Below, piece by piece: positions 23,291 through 35,596 of a stretch of 64,000 nucleotides of DNA. The notes under the pieces were generated by a model that searched no databases, was not told where the DNA came from, and worked only from the letters and a program-made list of their open reading frames with translations. Source of the DNA: Sequoia sempervirens (taxonomy: Eukaryota; Streptophyta; Pinopsida; Cupressales; Cupressaceae); assembly GCA_007258455.2 (NCBI GenBank), contig VDFB02275540.1, forward strand, positions 97,407 to 161,406, written 5' to 3'. Both the position numbers and the translations under genes were made by a program. How positions within the stretch are numbered: position 1 is the stretch's first letter; each line of letters starts with the position of its first letter.

Positions 23291-24281
23291 TTATGTCCAC
23301 TTTTGTTGAGTAGCCGAAAATGACTCATTTAGCCTATTTTATTCCTATGGGCTAATTTTGGGTAATATTAGGGAATAAATAAAGTTGTTCAATAAAGCAA
23401 ATTTTATGGATGACTTTATTTTAAATAAATTTATAAAGTGACTTAAGTGAATTAAAAGTTACTTTATAAAGATGCTTTAATGAAATATTTTAAGTGGGAA
23501 ATTAAAAGTCCCCTTGGGAAAGTTCCATGGGAAAACATAAAAGAGGGATTGAGGGCTCATTTGCTTATGCTTGTTTTATTTTTCTCTATTGTGGATTTGG
23601 AGCTTCTTGTTGGAGCAAAACCTTAGGGCGAAAGCCCTATGGGAAATCAATTTCGGTGGTGAGATATCTTCCCTAGCTGATTGTAGGTGGAATCACACAG
23701 GTTTCACACTTGGATCAAATGATTAAATAATTTGTGAAGTCTTGCAAGCAAGAAAAATTATCGGGAGTTTTGAAATATTGGAAGCATTGCCAGGATAGAA
23801 ATGGGATGCCATGGGTTGTAGGAAGACATTCAATACTGGGCGATTGACTTTTTAGAATTTTGAGGGATTAATACCTACCTACCTAGCCACTATAATCATA
23901 TTAGGCTAGGTGTGGTAATAACAAGGTATGTCGTGGTTTTTCTATGCACAAAAATTTAGGTTAGATTGGTGTTTGGAGTTATGTTGGCTGGTTCATAGAG
24001 CCTAATAGGTGGGTGTGGAGTTAGTTTAGTGATGGCCGCTTATCCTTGGCATATAAGTGTTGGGATTTACATGGAATGAAGGAACATTGGTTGAGCTTTC
24101 GGTGTGAGGTGGACGCGAGTTTATGAAAGGCTACCATGGGTTTATGGCAGTCTGTATGACCATGGGTGCGAGGATTGGAGCTGGACATCTTTGGCGTAGA
24201 CCTTATTAGTGCTAGTGGCTCAGTCCATGATCAAATGTTGACATTAAATGTTGCTTCCAGCTCTCTGTAATGAGGTTGAAC

Positions 24282-25485
24282 TAATGAGCACACAATTATA
24301 TTGAGAGGGGGGGGTGAATCAGAATAACAACAATCTTTACTTATTTAAACTTTTCAACCACAACAATAGTAAACTTGCAAGATCTAACAATTAGAACATA
24401 GAATAAACACATGATTTACGTGGAAACCCTTGTGGGAGAAAACCACGGCAAAATGTTGCTTATATATATTGATCTTCTTGTAGGCACCAACCTACTTTTA
24501 CAATCTTCTTTTGTAGGTGCCAACCCACTGGAGACACCATTCCCAACTTATAGAATTTTTAGGCACCAGCCTTCAAATTCTTCAATGGATGATAGTGTCT
24601 TCACAATGATCTGATTATAGATACTCTTTCTTTCACAACTCTAAATGCAATGCTTTCCTTCTCAAATCTGATTTCAAACAATTTCCTCCTCTCATTTCAA
24701 ATCTGACTTTGATTAATACAAGAATTTCTATTATAAATTTGATCACTACCCAAGCAATATCCTTCTTCCAAAATTTTGATCCAAATCATGCACAATTTTC
24801 TTTCACAAAATTGATCACAGATATGGCAATATCTTCACATAAATTTCTGCCTTAAGATCTGTTCTAACTTCCCTTACAAATCTGCTCTCAAGTTATGCAT
24901 CAAATACCATTAGCACTCTCTTCATATATTCAGATATAAATCTGAATTACACTTCATATTCTCTGCTGTAGATCTGCTTGAATACTTGGCTGATTTACCT
25001 TATTTTCTTCTTTTAAAACTGCTCTCCACATCTTCCTTTTATACCACTATGTATCCCTTCAAAGGGAGGCGACTCCTCCAAAGGGGTCAGCCAACAGCAT
25101 TAAAATATATCTTATTTTATTTAAAACTCCTTTCAAATGCCAAAACAAGGAGGGGTCTGCCCTTTTAGCAATTGATTTTATTTGCAATTTAAACACCCAC
25201 AAATGGGGTGACTCTATGAGGGGGGTTGTCCCAATTTTTCTAATTTTATTTTGCATTTTTAAACTCCTCCAATGGGTGCTAGACATGGGTCAGCCCATGT
25301 AGAAAATAAACCATCTTTTTTGCAAATTAATCATGCCCTTGCTCAACAATATCTTGATAATGGTGCCATAAATTTGGCACAATCTAACCTCTAATAATTT
25401 AGTCACTGACTTTCCTTTTGACATTAGTGACAATAATTCAACAATCGTCTATACACCTTTGACATCAATGACAATATTTCCAACA
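24282..25485 (+). mobile_element. solo LTR, family G (copy 2)
   Basis: It begins TAATGAGCACAC, has GATTTACGTGGAAACCC internally and ends TTTCCAACA, like the copy at 10956-12025. Flanking 5-mers are TGAAC and CGAAC (4 of 5). A run of nine or more G near 24303 follows the start. Noncoding. Confidence 0.7.
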
Positions 25486-25727
25486 CGAACTTGTTGATTA
25501 TTAAGGCCAGAATTAAATGTCTATTTCTGTAATCTGCTCAAGTTACAGCAGTTTAGTGCATAAAATTATTGTTAATATCAACTACTCATAGAAGTGGAAT
25601 TCTTACTTATTTGATCTATGAATGCCATGTTGTTATGAATGTTTATGTGAAATCATTGCATTATAAGACAAAAAATCAAGCGCCATATAAACTTGCAAAT
25701 CAGAAATTACACAGATGATTGCAACCA

Positions 25728-25882
25728 AACTGTTTGACAAAATGCATGTTCAGCAAACATTGAGGAAAAAGAGAAAATTCGGTATTAAACTAGCAAGGGA
25801 CTTGAAATATCCCAGATAAAATTCCTTGACAATTTTTTTTAATTCTGACACTTAATGTGAATAGGCATTTTGTCAAACAGTT
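25728..25882. repeat. 18-bp perfect inverted repeat with about 119-bp spacer
   Basis: AACTGTTTGACAAAATGC at 25728-25745 is repeated as its exact reverse complement at 25865-25882. No clear target duplication flanks it, so a MITE is possible but unproven. Confidence 0.6.
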
Positions 25883-26092
25883 TTTCACTTGTTTTGAAGG
25901 TAATTGAATGCATAGATATCATAATATAAATTTCTCACAACTTCCAATGTATAAAAATTCATTTACAAATGATTTCTTTTACAAACACCATATAGAAATA
26001 ATAATTTGTATTGCTGCTACAGAAATTGATGCTCAAAATTTTGATGCAGCCATAGATAAGATAGGAAAATGCTATTACAAATTCTGACCTGA

Positions 26093-26425
26093 TTACCAGC
26101 AACTTCCTTTATCACTTGTAGTCATTCCCATAGCTTGTATGGCTGGCAAAAGGTGGTACAGCAGCCCCTTTGAATTGTACGGTGGCTCCTTCATACTCCC
26201 AAGTCCCAAGCTCCTCCTTAATGGTTGCGTGGGCCTTCCTTATTCTCTAAATGATTTGCTGGTTACCAGCAACTTCCTTTATCACTTGTAGTCATTCCCA
26301 TAGCTTGTATGGCTGGAAAAGGGTGGTACAACAGCCCCTTTGAATTGTATGGTGGCTCCTTAATACTCCCAAGCTCCTCCTTAGTGGTTGCGCGGGCCTT
26401 CCTTATCCTCTAAATGCTTTGCTGG
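26093..26425. repeat. 170-bp tandem duplication
   Basis: Two consecutive near-identical copies (starts TTACCAGCAACTTCC at 26093 and 26263) differ by a few substitutions and a short deletion in the second copy. No gene is evident in them. Confidence 0.85.
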
Positions 26426-26598
26426 AACTTCCAAATGTTGTGTTGACCTCAGTATGCCCTTAACTTGCTGCGTAGGTCCCTTCAAGGGCTGCATGGGATA
26501 TAGAGGTCCTTCACAAAACTTATATGCCCTCCTTCCTAGATTAGTACGGCTCCCTCTAGAGGAATATGGTCTTGCTGGTTTCTTTCCAGCAGATAAAT

Positions 26599-27024
26599 TG
26601 TAATGTCCCCTTCTAGTTGACATTGACATATCGGCAAGATTAGCCTATTAGTGGCTCTCGTGGGCTAATGAGGCATGGTGAGAGAGTCATCTAGCAGTCA
26701 TTTGGTGACATAGAAATATAGCTCAATATTATATCCAAATTGCGGAAACGGTCGAAATTCATTGGAATAAAAAACTGACTGTGCAGGAGTTATACTGATG
26801 AATAAATGGACCCAACCGGGTGACTTACTATAAATAGACGCTCTCTCCAAGATTCTTGGAGAACACACTAAAAGCCAAAAATCATATCAGAAAGCGTCAT
26901 CTGAGTCCTCTAGACCATCTGAGCCCATTGGTAACATCAAATAACCCTTCGGTCAAGAAAAACACCCACCTAGAAGGTTGGTGCCAACTGAAATGCAAGA
27001 GAACCCTAAAATGGGGACATTACA
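26599..27024. mobile_element. 426-bp unit with inverted TGTAATGTCCCC ends
   Basis: TGTAATGTCCCC at 26599 points right, and GGGGACATTACA ends at 27024. The 12-bp ends are identical when reversed and then diverge. Flanking bases do not match. It may be a MITE-like unit built from LTR ends, or two opposing LTR fragments. It has one CTATAAATAG-like word near 26829. Confidence 0.4.
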
Positions 27025-29865
27025 GGACTTTATAGATTTGGCTATGGAATTGGCCATTCAAGATCAAGGAGCCTCATTGAAAGCACAAAAGAGTCCCAAA
27101 ATGAAAGAATAATTAAATTCTATCAAAGTATGCAAAAACATGGTGAGATTTAGATTGGTCAAATGAGAGGTACAAGTGGGCATATATAGGATACAACACC
27201 AAGAGATGTAAATGTACAAGCAATGTTGGATAATAGGAGATGTAGTTTGATGTGTGCAAAACATCTCCACCAAACTAGGAAAGTACAAGTCACATGATGC
27301 AAATACAACCTACCTAAGCAAGCTTATCCTATCATAGGTGCAAATCTGTAATAAAGTAATTAACTAAGTGCAAGAAAATAAATATGCACCAACACAGATG
27401 ACATGCAATTTCTTTTCGTTTCTTGTTTTACAAGTTTAGATATGATAAAAAGGTAAGTCATTGTTTTGGGATTCTCCTCATACAAGGTGATGTAGATAAG
27501 ATAAAAAGGTAAATCAATGCTTAGATGACTTGATTACAAAACTGCCTCCACATTGTTATACCTATGCAAATCTCACCTTTTAGTCCTCATTTTTCTTGTG
27601 TTTCATTAAGAGGTCTATTTATGTTTTGGGTGTACAAGCCAAAATATCATTGCACTTTTGCTTTATGAGTTTTGTCTTTCAAGTCCATAAGGAAAATTGT
27701 TTACTATCTTGATGGCTTGTGTCCATGATAAAAATTGTTTGCAAAAGCAATGAATGTGTTTGAAATGTTTTTGAATGATGATGACCCACTCTAGAAATAC
27801 CATGTGCATTCGTCTAAGTGGCAAACATCAACATAGAGTGCAACTGGGTTGAGTTTTAAGTTGCAAGAATTAATGAATTGTGCGACTGAAGCTCACAAAT
27901 GAAATGAATTGCATGATCATCAAGCTATTGCCAACACAACTTTAAAGCACTAGTCAAATGAATAAATCCATGCGATTTGGAGATTTGCTGCTGGCAAGAG
28001 CTTCATAACTACGTGGCAAGGGAGAAATCAATGGTCTCAAGGTAGAATTTGTGCAAATAGTAGACAAATGATGGTAATGAACAATGAATTGGGCGAATGA
28101 AGAGTATATTAGTGGCATAAGTCATCAAATTACATGACAAGCAAACATGTGCCGACAAAGTGATTGTATTTGTGTGATAGGGTAAGGGATGGAAATAGCA
28201 AATTAAAATCACACAAATAGGATTAGTTCATTTGCAAGAATAGTAAAATTGAGTCCCATCATCATGTTTGTCAGCAAACGACATTAGATTGCATGATTGG
28301 CAAGTGTTTGTTGGTCATCCATTCAAAAATCACATGATTGGAAAATATATGTTGGCCACCCATTCAAAGTCATGCCCATTGAGAGGTTGCTGACTAGTTT
28401 CAGATTTAGAATTGTATGTAGGTGTTTCAAATAGTGATTAAACCCTCTTGTAGTAGTATCTTGTTGGGTGTGTGTGATGGGAGGTCATGCTCTTTCATTA
28501 TCAGCTTGTTTCATGCATTTACCAGTAACCCCAAATTACAATCAATGGAGTTATGATTTTATCATTGTTACAAGTTACAACATCATATCTTTGATTAGTA
28601 AAGCAAGGGAAGCAAAGTTAGAGTTGGTAGGGCAATTTGCAGTTGGGATTTTAGTTTGATATAAATGGCAAGATTACCATTCATCTTTGTCATCAACAAG
28701 AATTCATGGTACTTGGAGTTTTAGTATTCAATAGGGGATTTTCCAATTTCAAAAGTGAATAAATGCATTAGAATCACAAAGGTTGGTTATGCACAATATT
28801 GCTATTTTTAGTTGCATTATATTTCTTAATGAAGAACTAAGGGCCTATTTTAGGTCACTTTTTTTATTAGTTGTTTAGATTAGTTTTGCTTTAAAGTTTT
28901 ATTCCTTCTCTCTTTTTCTATAGATTTTAGGGGGTTTCTTTGAAACAATGATTTTTGGGGAAATACGAATAATTATTTTAGATCCCTAAAATCTTTATTT
29001 TTTGTAAACTATAAGTGCTTTGAGCACAAAGACTCTTAATGTTGATTGACACTATGCTTATTCTATGAAAATGGTTATTCAGGTTAGTGGGAAGTGTTTG
29101 TAATTTCATTGATCAGATTGAAAATGAATTGAAGTGTGAAGTTTTATATTAATGTCATCTATTCATCTAGGTTGTAATTTTGTGTGAAAACTACCTATTA
29201 AGTCTTTGAAATCATGTGTTGTTTCGTGTTGAAGTAGTTGTTATTCCTTTCAATCTTGTTGCATCTAATTGTTGGTTTTTGTTTTAGCTAGCTAGGTGGT
29301 ATTAGGATTTGTGTGTTTAGATAGTATGCTTTCTTTCATAATATTTGGAAATATTTCTTGCAAGACATGATTGCTATTAGTCTGGTGCTTATATCTGAGG
29401 TAAAAACATAGGCAAGTAGTCATTTCGTTAATGAAAAACTGCCAAGAAGATATTGTATAATGTTGATATGTGTATATCTTGTCTATAGCTTAGTTTCTAG
29501 GATCATTTTAGCTTAGTGTTTAGGTTTCATAGATCCCACACCAACTTTATGTTGAAATTGAAAAAGTGGAAGTGGAAAGTCAAATGTAGGAATTCCCTTG
29601 GAGGAGGTTCATAGATGCATCAAAATCTCCTTTTGATTCTTCAATAATCTTGGTAAAAGATTAATTGCCGGTTTGAGAGAATGAATGTTGAATTCAAGGT
29701 GTAGGCACTGAAATTATCATAAGTTCTAGGTATTACTTCGTTGCATTAATGATCTTCTCAATAGTATGAAAGGCACAACCATTTGACAAAGTTTATCCTG
29801 TTTCTTTCAAAGTTTTAATGGATCAAGAATGATGATAAGGTTATAACTACCTATAATTGAGGTTG
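27025..29865. other. AT-rich intronic sequence, nothing recognised
   Basis: I see no supported gene, LTR terminus or strong repeat here. Short local similarities (TTGGTCATCCATTCAAA and TTGGCCACCCATTCAAA, 28310-28370) suggest small duplications only. Confidence 0.5.
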
Positions 29866-29894
29866 CCATTTGTTGTGACCTTTTTCACACATCG

Positions 29895-29911
29895 CCCCAT
29901 TGCAAATGGGG
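29895..29911 (+). other. perfect hairpin close to the family F start
   Basis: CCCCATT-GCA-AATGGGG forms a 7-bp stem with a 3-nt loop, 25 bp inside the unit's left end. Confidence 0.6.
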
Positions 29912-30175
29912 ACCCCCTAATTTTTGCTTCGTTTCAAACTTTTGGCTTGATTTTTAGTTTGTTTTCTTGTTGTCTTTCTCTCTCTTTCTGTCTTTATGGG
30001 GTATGTGCCCATCTGTGAGCTTAAACGTGAAATTTTGCCCAAGTCTGAAAATTAGGGTTTGTACTTTCCTAGTCAATCTAGGGTCAAAAGAGGTGAATAA
30101 AACGAAAACAAAGCTTAACCTCGATGTCAATGTGCTTCCAGCAGGTCTCCACTGAAATTTCATCAAATTCTGACG

Positions 30176-31141
30176 ACTTACTATTTTTAGTAAGTGTGCT
30201 ATTCAGAGTGTTGTTTCAGCATTCTTGAAGCTTCGACAGTTACACTGCATCCAGAACACATCAAGCTCCTCACTGGCAAAATTTGAGCTGAAATGGACTA
30301 CTTGCTATTTTTAGCAGTTCAGCTTCCAGAGCAGATTTCAGGGTTTATATGCAGGGTTTTCCAGTGCATGTCTGGAGATTCCTTTTGGGTTTTCTGAGAC
30401 CTTCGCGATGGTGTAACATGCAAAATGAGATAACGACTTTCAGAGTTCAGCCTTCGGAGGCTATTTTTAGGGTTTGCATGTTAGGGTTTTCTTTGCATGT
30501 TAGCATATTCCTTATGGGTTTTTCGAGAGCTACACAGTGATGTGACATGCAAACGGAGATAATCACTCCTTCAGCAACTTTCTATTTTTAGCAGATGCAT
30601 TCTGGCAGCCACCTCCCAGCACTTCAGAATCACAAACTGATCGCAATGCAACAGAAACGAAGACAAACAGAGGTCATTTGATATGCATGCAAGGTCAGAA
30701 TAGGGTTTCTAGCTTCGGGACCCAAAAAGAGGGGTAAAAGGTCAGAATTTTTGAAAACCGGTGTATACCACCGCAATCAACATCTTTCAAACTATCCGCT
30801 GGTAAAATTTGAAGGCAAACGGAGCACTTACTATTTATAGTAAGTCATTTCAGAAACAGGCTAAAAATAGCAAATCAGCAGCAGGCGCCGGTGTCAACAG
30901 GCAGGTCACGTGGTGAGGAGCGCATCATTTGAATTTCAAATCAAACGGAGTTGTGGAGGTATTAGAAGTGAGCAATTACTATAAATAGCAAACTACCTTC
31001 AGAAATATGCTATTTTTAGCAGGTAAGCTCAGAATAACAATGTCAACAGGTTGATGAAGTCGTGAGGATCCAGTGTTCAAAATTTCAAATCAATCTGAAC
31101 TTCTGAAGTATGAAAATCAAGGGACTTACTATTTATAGTAA
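30176..31141 (+). repeat. cluster of C(A/T)8G palindromes
   Basis: About nine copies of CTATTTTTAG, CTATTTATAG or their complements occur in under 1 kb. Perfect examples are ACTTACTATTTTTAGTAAGT (30176-30195) and ACTTACTATTTATAGTAAGT (30826-30845). The core fits the C(A/T)8G consensus bound by some MADS-domain factors; that role is inferred. Confidence 0.6.
30338..30570 (+). repeat. tandem duplication of about 130 bp
   Basis: Two consecutive segments share the order AGGGTTT..GCA(T)G..GGGTTTTC..GCATGT..ATTCCTT.TGGGTTTT..GATG.CATGCAAA..GAGATAA. They are diverged copies within the family F unit. Confidence 0.6.
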
Positions 31142-31211
31142 AGCATGGAGAAGCAGGTAGAAAGAAAGAAAAGTGGCTAAGTGTTGAAAATATCCTTCAC
31201 CACCCCTTGAA

Positions 31212-33945
31212 ATGCGCCCAAAGAAGAAGAAGCGGCATGGCTGAGAAAATTTCTAGTCTGGAGTTTATCCTGGACATAAAATGTAATGTCCCCTTCTTGA
31301 GCATGATCTCACGAGTGACTGCTTGGCCTTTTTCTGAAACCCGAAGGCTAGTCGGAAGATAAAATTAGGGTTTCCTATTTTTGAGGAGGTCTTTGCTCAG
31401 AGTTGGTGGATTCAGTGGCGGATTCTTTCTGGTTTTTAGAGCTTCGCAGTGGTATGTTCGGCTCGGCTGAGCATTTCCAGGAATTTACTATTTTTAGTAA
31501 ATTCTATTTTTGGCAGTAAACAGGATGGTCTCAGGCAGTTGACCTTCCCCTTCAGTTGACTCAAGTGGCGTATTCAATTTCGGGCTTCAGAATGCAGTTT
31601 TGGGAAGTTGAGCTCATTTCACTTAAAAAATAACATTATAATTTAAATGTTATTTTATCACCTTGGCCTAGTCGAATGACTTAATGTTATTTTAAAAGGT
31701 GGACTCAAAGGGTGGCGCCATCATTAAGGATATATTTAATATTTGATGAATTCTCCAAAGTCAAAGCAAGTTAATTTGGGCGCATTTATCAAGGTGATGA
31801 TTTAATTAAAATATGAATATTGAGCAAAAAGGGAAAAGGACGCCATATTGAAGAAAGAGCTAGGGTTTGAACATTGAGTTGGATTTTAGGGTTTCGAGAA
31901 GTCAAACGAAACTTATAAAAAAGAGTCTTGTGCATCATTTCCTCATCTTTGGTCGACTATACTGTTATGCTGCTCAATTGGCTCTGGGACTGCTTCGAGG
32001 AATGAAGGCCTCCTAGCTTGGGCATCACTTCGTGTTTGAAAGACAACATCTAGTGGTGATTCATTGTATTGTGAGTTGCATTTAAGTTTGTGCATTGTAT
32101 TTCAGCTTATTGCAAACTTAGATTAGATTTGGCATATTAGTGGTTTCAGCATCTTGCATTGTTGTAGACAGCAGATCCATGTTTTTAGTCATAATTCAAA
32201 AAAGACAAAAATATTGCATCTGGGTATTAGCCCATTCTCTTTGTCTAGGAAGGGCGCTTCAATAGTTCAAGTTTCAGATTTTTTGGTGATGTATTGAATT
32301 TTTAAATAGAGGTCGAACTTCTCAGCTTGGCCGTACCTCTTGAAACTGCATTGGAGTCCGTGCAAATTAAAGTAGAGTCATTTTGATCAGTCTTAGTGTC
32401 TGGTGTTGGTCGCCTATGTCTTAAGAGAGTAATGCATTTTATTTCGCATCAATCGGATAACATCTGAGGAAGTTATGAACAATTCATTAAGGTTGTAAGT
32501 GCTGGTTATATGTTAAAAGTGCAGATCTGATTATGACAGTTCGAGAAATCTGCATTTTCTGATTTGTATTTGGTATTTTGGTTTACTTAGAGCTTGTAGC
32601 AGATATACTGTTGAATACTCCATCTGGAAAGACTTTGATATATTGACATTGCAGGCAATTATTATATTTTGTAAACTGGCAGTAGTACTGACCAGTATTC
32701 TTTAATATTGCTTTGTCATTATTTGTAATACTCGTTCTTGCTTTCAGTACTAGTTTGAAATAGTGATAACTCCGCCCTATGGTAGCTACTTCCCATTCTG
32801 GGTGAGCAAGCACATTCTGGGTGTTGAGTAGTTTCCAGCTTTCAGCATTTCATTTCAAGCTTTGCTTTCTGTAATCACTCCGTCATATGGTCGCCCCTCA
32901 CTCCGCATTGGATTGGGTAGCACATACTTGACGTTGAGTTCCCTTTCCAGCATTTAGAATAGAAGACCCTCTGACCAATGCTCGCCATCATCGGCGCCAT
33001 TCTGGTTAGAGTTCCTTTCTTGCACGTTTTGGTTTTCTCCTCTAACCTTAACGGTGCACGCTTTGTAATTTGAAAATTGAAAACAAAAAATTTGGCTCGG
33101 AATATTTCATAAAATGCGCCCAAAGGAGGATGAAAGCGTTAGAAAATTCTAAGGCATGAAGATAAGTCTGGCTTGACTCTCAAATGCGCCCAGCTTGCCT
33201 TCAAGATGATTGAAAAATATTTTAAGTGTTGAAAATCCACCTGCCATCTCCAGATGCGCCATCCTTGATCAAGGTGTTGGAAATGTTTCTAAGTGATGTT
33301 TCATCCTCCTCAAGGCAAGAAATGCGCCCATGATTGAAGAAGTCAGGAAAAATGGCTTAGGCATGAGCTTTATCCTGTAGCTACCCCAAAATGCGCCCAG
33401 CTCAAGGTAGTGGCATGCAAAAATTTTCTAAGTATGAAATGCTTATCCTCCTCCTATGGCAAAATGCGCCCATGCTTGGGAAGCTAGAGAAAGTCAAAGA
33501 TGTTAATCCTCCACACATGCTAGAATGCGCCCAAGATTAGCAAGGAAGAAGAGTCAAAGCAAAAGCATTGAAGTTTTATTCTCCCTCATACATGATATGC
33601 GCCCATGTTAAGAAGGTCAATGGTCAACAAGGCAAGGCGTTGGAAATTTTATCCCCTTCTCATGCTTAAATGCGCCCAAATGAGGGCACATAAAGACAAA
33701 AATGGGAAGCTCAAAGGTCACAAGGTGGCGTTGAATGTGTTTCATCCTTCATGACATCAAATATGCGCCCATGTTTTAAACTCGTCCTCCTCCCATGCCA
33801 AAATGCGCCCATGCAGGAAGTGAGTCAAAAGGTCAACAAAGTTCGTCCTCCTTACATGCCTAAATGCGCCCAAATGGGGCCATGTGAAGACAAAAATGGG
33901 AAGTCCAAGGGTCATCCTTCACACATGCTAATATGCGCCCAAGTT
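31212..33945 (+). repeat. tandem array of about 70-bp units marked by ATGCGCCCA, split by a solo LTR
   Basis: ATGCGCC(C) occurs at 31212, then 33114, 33184, 33254, 33322, 33391, 33464, 33524, 33597, 33670, 33763, 33803, 33864 and 33933. Most spacings are 60-73 bp. Removing the nested LTR restores a 69-bp spacing between the first two, showing the array predates it. Units also share a TATCCTCC-like stretch shortly before the motif. Noncoding. Confidence 0.8.
31282..33109 (+). mobile_element. solo LTR, family B (copy 1)
   Basis: It runs from TGTAATGTCCCCTTCTTGAGC to GGCTCGGAATATTTCA, flanked by perfect duplications TAAAA (31277-31281 and 33110-33114). A TATA-like TTATAAAAAA lies at 31913. A palindrome around TTTACTATTTTTAGTAAA is at 31484-31501. 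It is inserted in the ATGCGCCC array. Confidence 0.92.
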
Positions 33946-35388
33946 GAAGTGAGTAAAAGTGAATGTAAGGTGGTAAGCAAGGTAAAAGTGAAGATGAAAA
34001 TGTGCTAGGCGTTGGGAGAAAGGAAAATATTTTCTTCATGACATACAAGTGTGCTTAGGGTGTTTGATAGAAAAATATTCCAAGTGAATTGATAAGAATT
34101 TCCTCACCACAGGCAGAAGGATTTAAAGATGAATTTAAAATTTTCTAAGGCACAAAATGTTCTTCCTTAGGAAAAACGCCTAAGTCTGGTGATGTGATGA
34201 AATTTCCTAGGACATGAACAAAATTGTCGGAGATGAAGTCAGGGGATGCCAGCTGCACAGGTTGATAGAAATTTTCAAGTCAGAGCAAGAAAATATTCAC
34301 AGAGATGAAGAACTGGATTAAATTTGTTAAAAATTATTTTTCCAAGGTTCAAAATTCAAGAAAAATTAAATGAACCCGTTCGTTGTACACCCATGAATTC
34401 GACAAATTCTGAAGAAAATTTTCTTCTGGGTATTGAAGATCTCCGATAAGAAGTTGATTTTAAAGTCTTCCATGCTTCGCTGTAGCCCTCAGGATGAAGA
34501 TTTTTGATGGGCACCAAGTTGATGAATCTTCTAAGGAAAGTTGGAGAAATTTTCTAAGGCAAGGAAAGAAATGTTTGTGAAGATAAAATGCCTCGGCGGA
34601 CGAATTTGAAGTTGGGCACCTAGATAATTTTTGATCAAGTTCCTGATGAAAACATTTTGGTTGAGTCAGAGTTGGATGAAATATCAGAGTGAAGTACGCC
34701 CAGGTAGAATACAAGATGGGTTGCAAATTTGGTTAAGGCATGAAGAATTTGAGGATGAAGTTTGTTAGAAGAAAAACGATGAACCCTTGGAGATCAAAAC
34801 ATGAAAATCCAGGTAAGTAAGTTGAGTTTATATTGAAGTGTTCTGATGCTCTTCTCCTTTCTTGTTTTGCAGGAGGAACGTCGAGACCAAGCATTGATGA
34901 CTTGAAGTGATGAAGCAAGTAATCCAAAATGGCATTTCAACCTCGAAGGAAGAAAAGTTGCAAAGAATGGTTAAGTATTGAGACTTAGTATGTGCCCAGC
35001 TCAAGTGACAAAGAAGAAATGTTTTCAAAGCTCGGGATGGAGAGAAGGAGGTCGTCCTCAAGTACTTCTAAGTTGAAGAAGAACATCAAGAAGAAAATCA
35101 TTGTCGAGCAAAAGAATGAGGTTGCAGCCATGGAATTTCAAAATGAGAACGTGCATGCCATGCCAGAAGTTGAAGCTGTTTGATCAAGTCTGCAGTCCAA
35201 GAAGTTGAAGCAGTGTGAACGCGTTTCAAAACAAGAATCTTCTAGAAGATGGTGGCCATTAATTGCTCATTTATTACCCCACTCTTCTTGTTGGCGGTTT
35301 TTAGGGTGAATCTTGTTTAGGGCTGAGGTGGCACAATCTGGGCCATCCAGCCGATTGTAATCTGAGCCGTCCGTTGGACTTGGCCAGC
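33946..35388 (+). other. family F leader sequence after the array
   Basis: Noncoding, with repeated phrases such as GATGAA..AAATTTTCTAAGGCA. A splice-acceptor-like CTTGTTTTGCAG ends at 34872, matching similarly placed TTGCAG words in the related units at 51547 and 60410. A 63-codon frame (34992-35183) is Ser/Lys-rich with KKNIKKK and an acidic tail; it may be a remnant of the long frame seen at 61142. Confidence 0.4.
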
Positions 35389-35396
35389 TATATAAA
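35389..35396 (+). promoter_or_regulatory. TATA box of the family F unit
   Basis: TATATAAA is followed by GGGGCATCCCC in a GC-richer setting. AATAAA lies about 190 bp downstream at 35581-35586, giving a short U3-R-U5 layout. Confidence 0.6.
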
Positions 35397-35596
35397 GGGG
35401 CATCCCCCTCATTTGTATCTAATTAGAATAGGCAATAGAAGTTAGACAGTAGAGATTAGAATAGAGAGACATCTAGGTGATAGCTTAGAAGTAGCATAAC
35501 ATAGATTGATAGAGTAGTTTGAAGAAGAAGGAAAGTTTTTCCTTTAAAACTTTGTAAGAAATTGTTGTGAACACTCTCCCAATAAAAAGAATTTTC

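Larger units (their letters stand above)
23291..26598 (+). mobile_element. decayed LTR-like sequence related to the insertion at 2778, interrupted by a family G solo LTR
   Basis: It starts TGTTATGTCCAC and carries a segment (GGTGGTGAGATATC..CTAGCTGATTG..GGTTTCAC near 23655) similar in order to 3150-3210 of the 2778 insertion (GGTGGTGAGATTATCC..TTGGCTGATAATTG..GGTTTCGT). Continuity across 24282-25485 is inferred. The right end was not located. Confidence 0.4.

Noticed and set aside
26381..26629. 82-codon minus-strand and 71-codon plus-strand overlapping frames
   Set aside because: They partly cover the 170-bp tandem duplication, have low-complexity content and no recognisable motif.
31212..33945. 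CRISPR-like regular repeats
   Set aside because: Only an 8-9 bp box is conserved, the spacers are themselves related, and the setting is a plant LTR; this is a degenerate tandem repeat.
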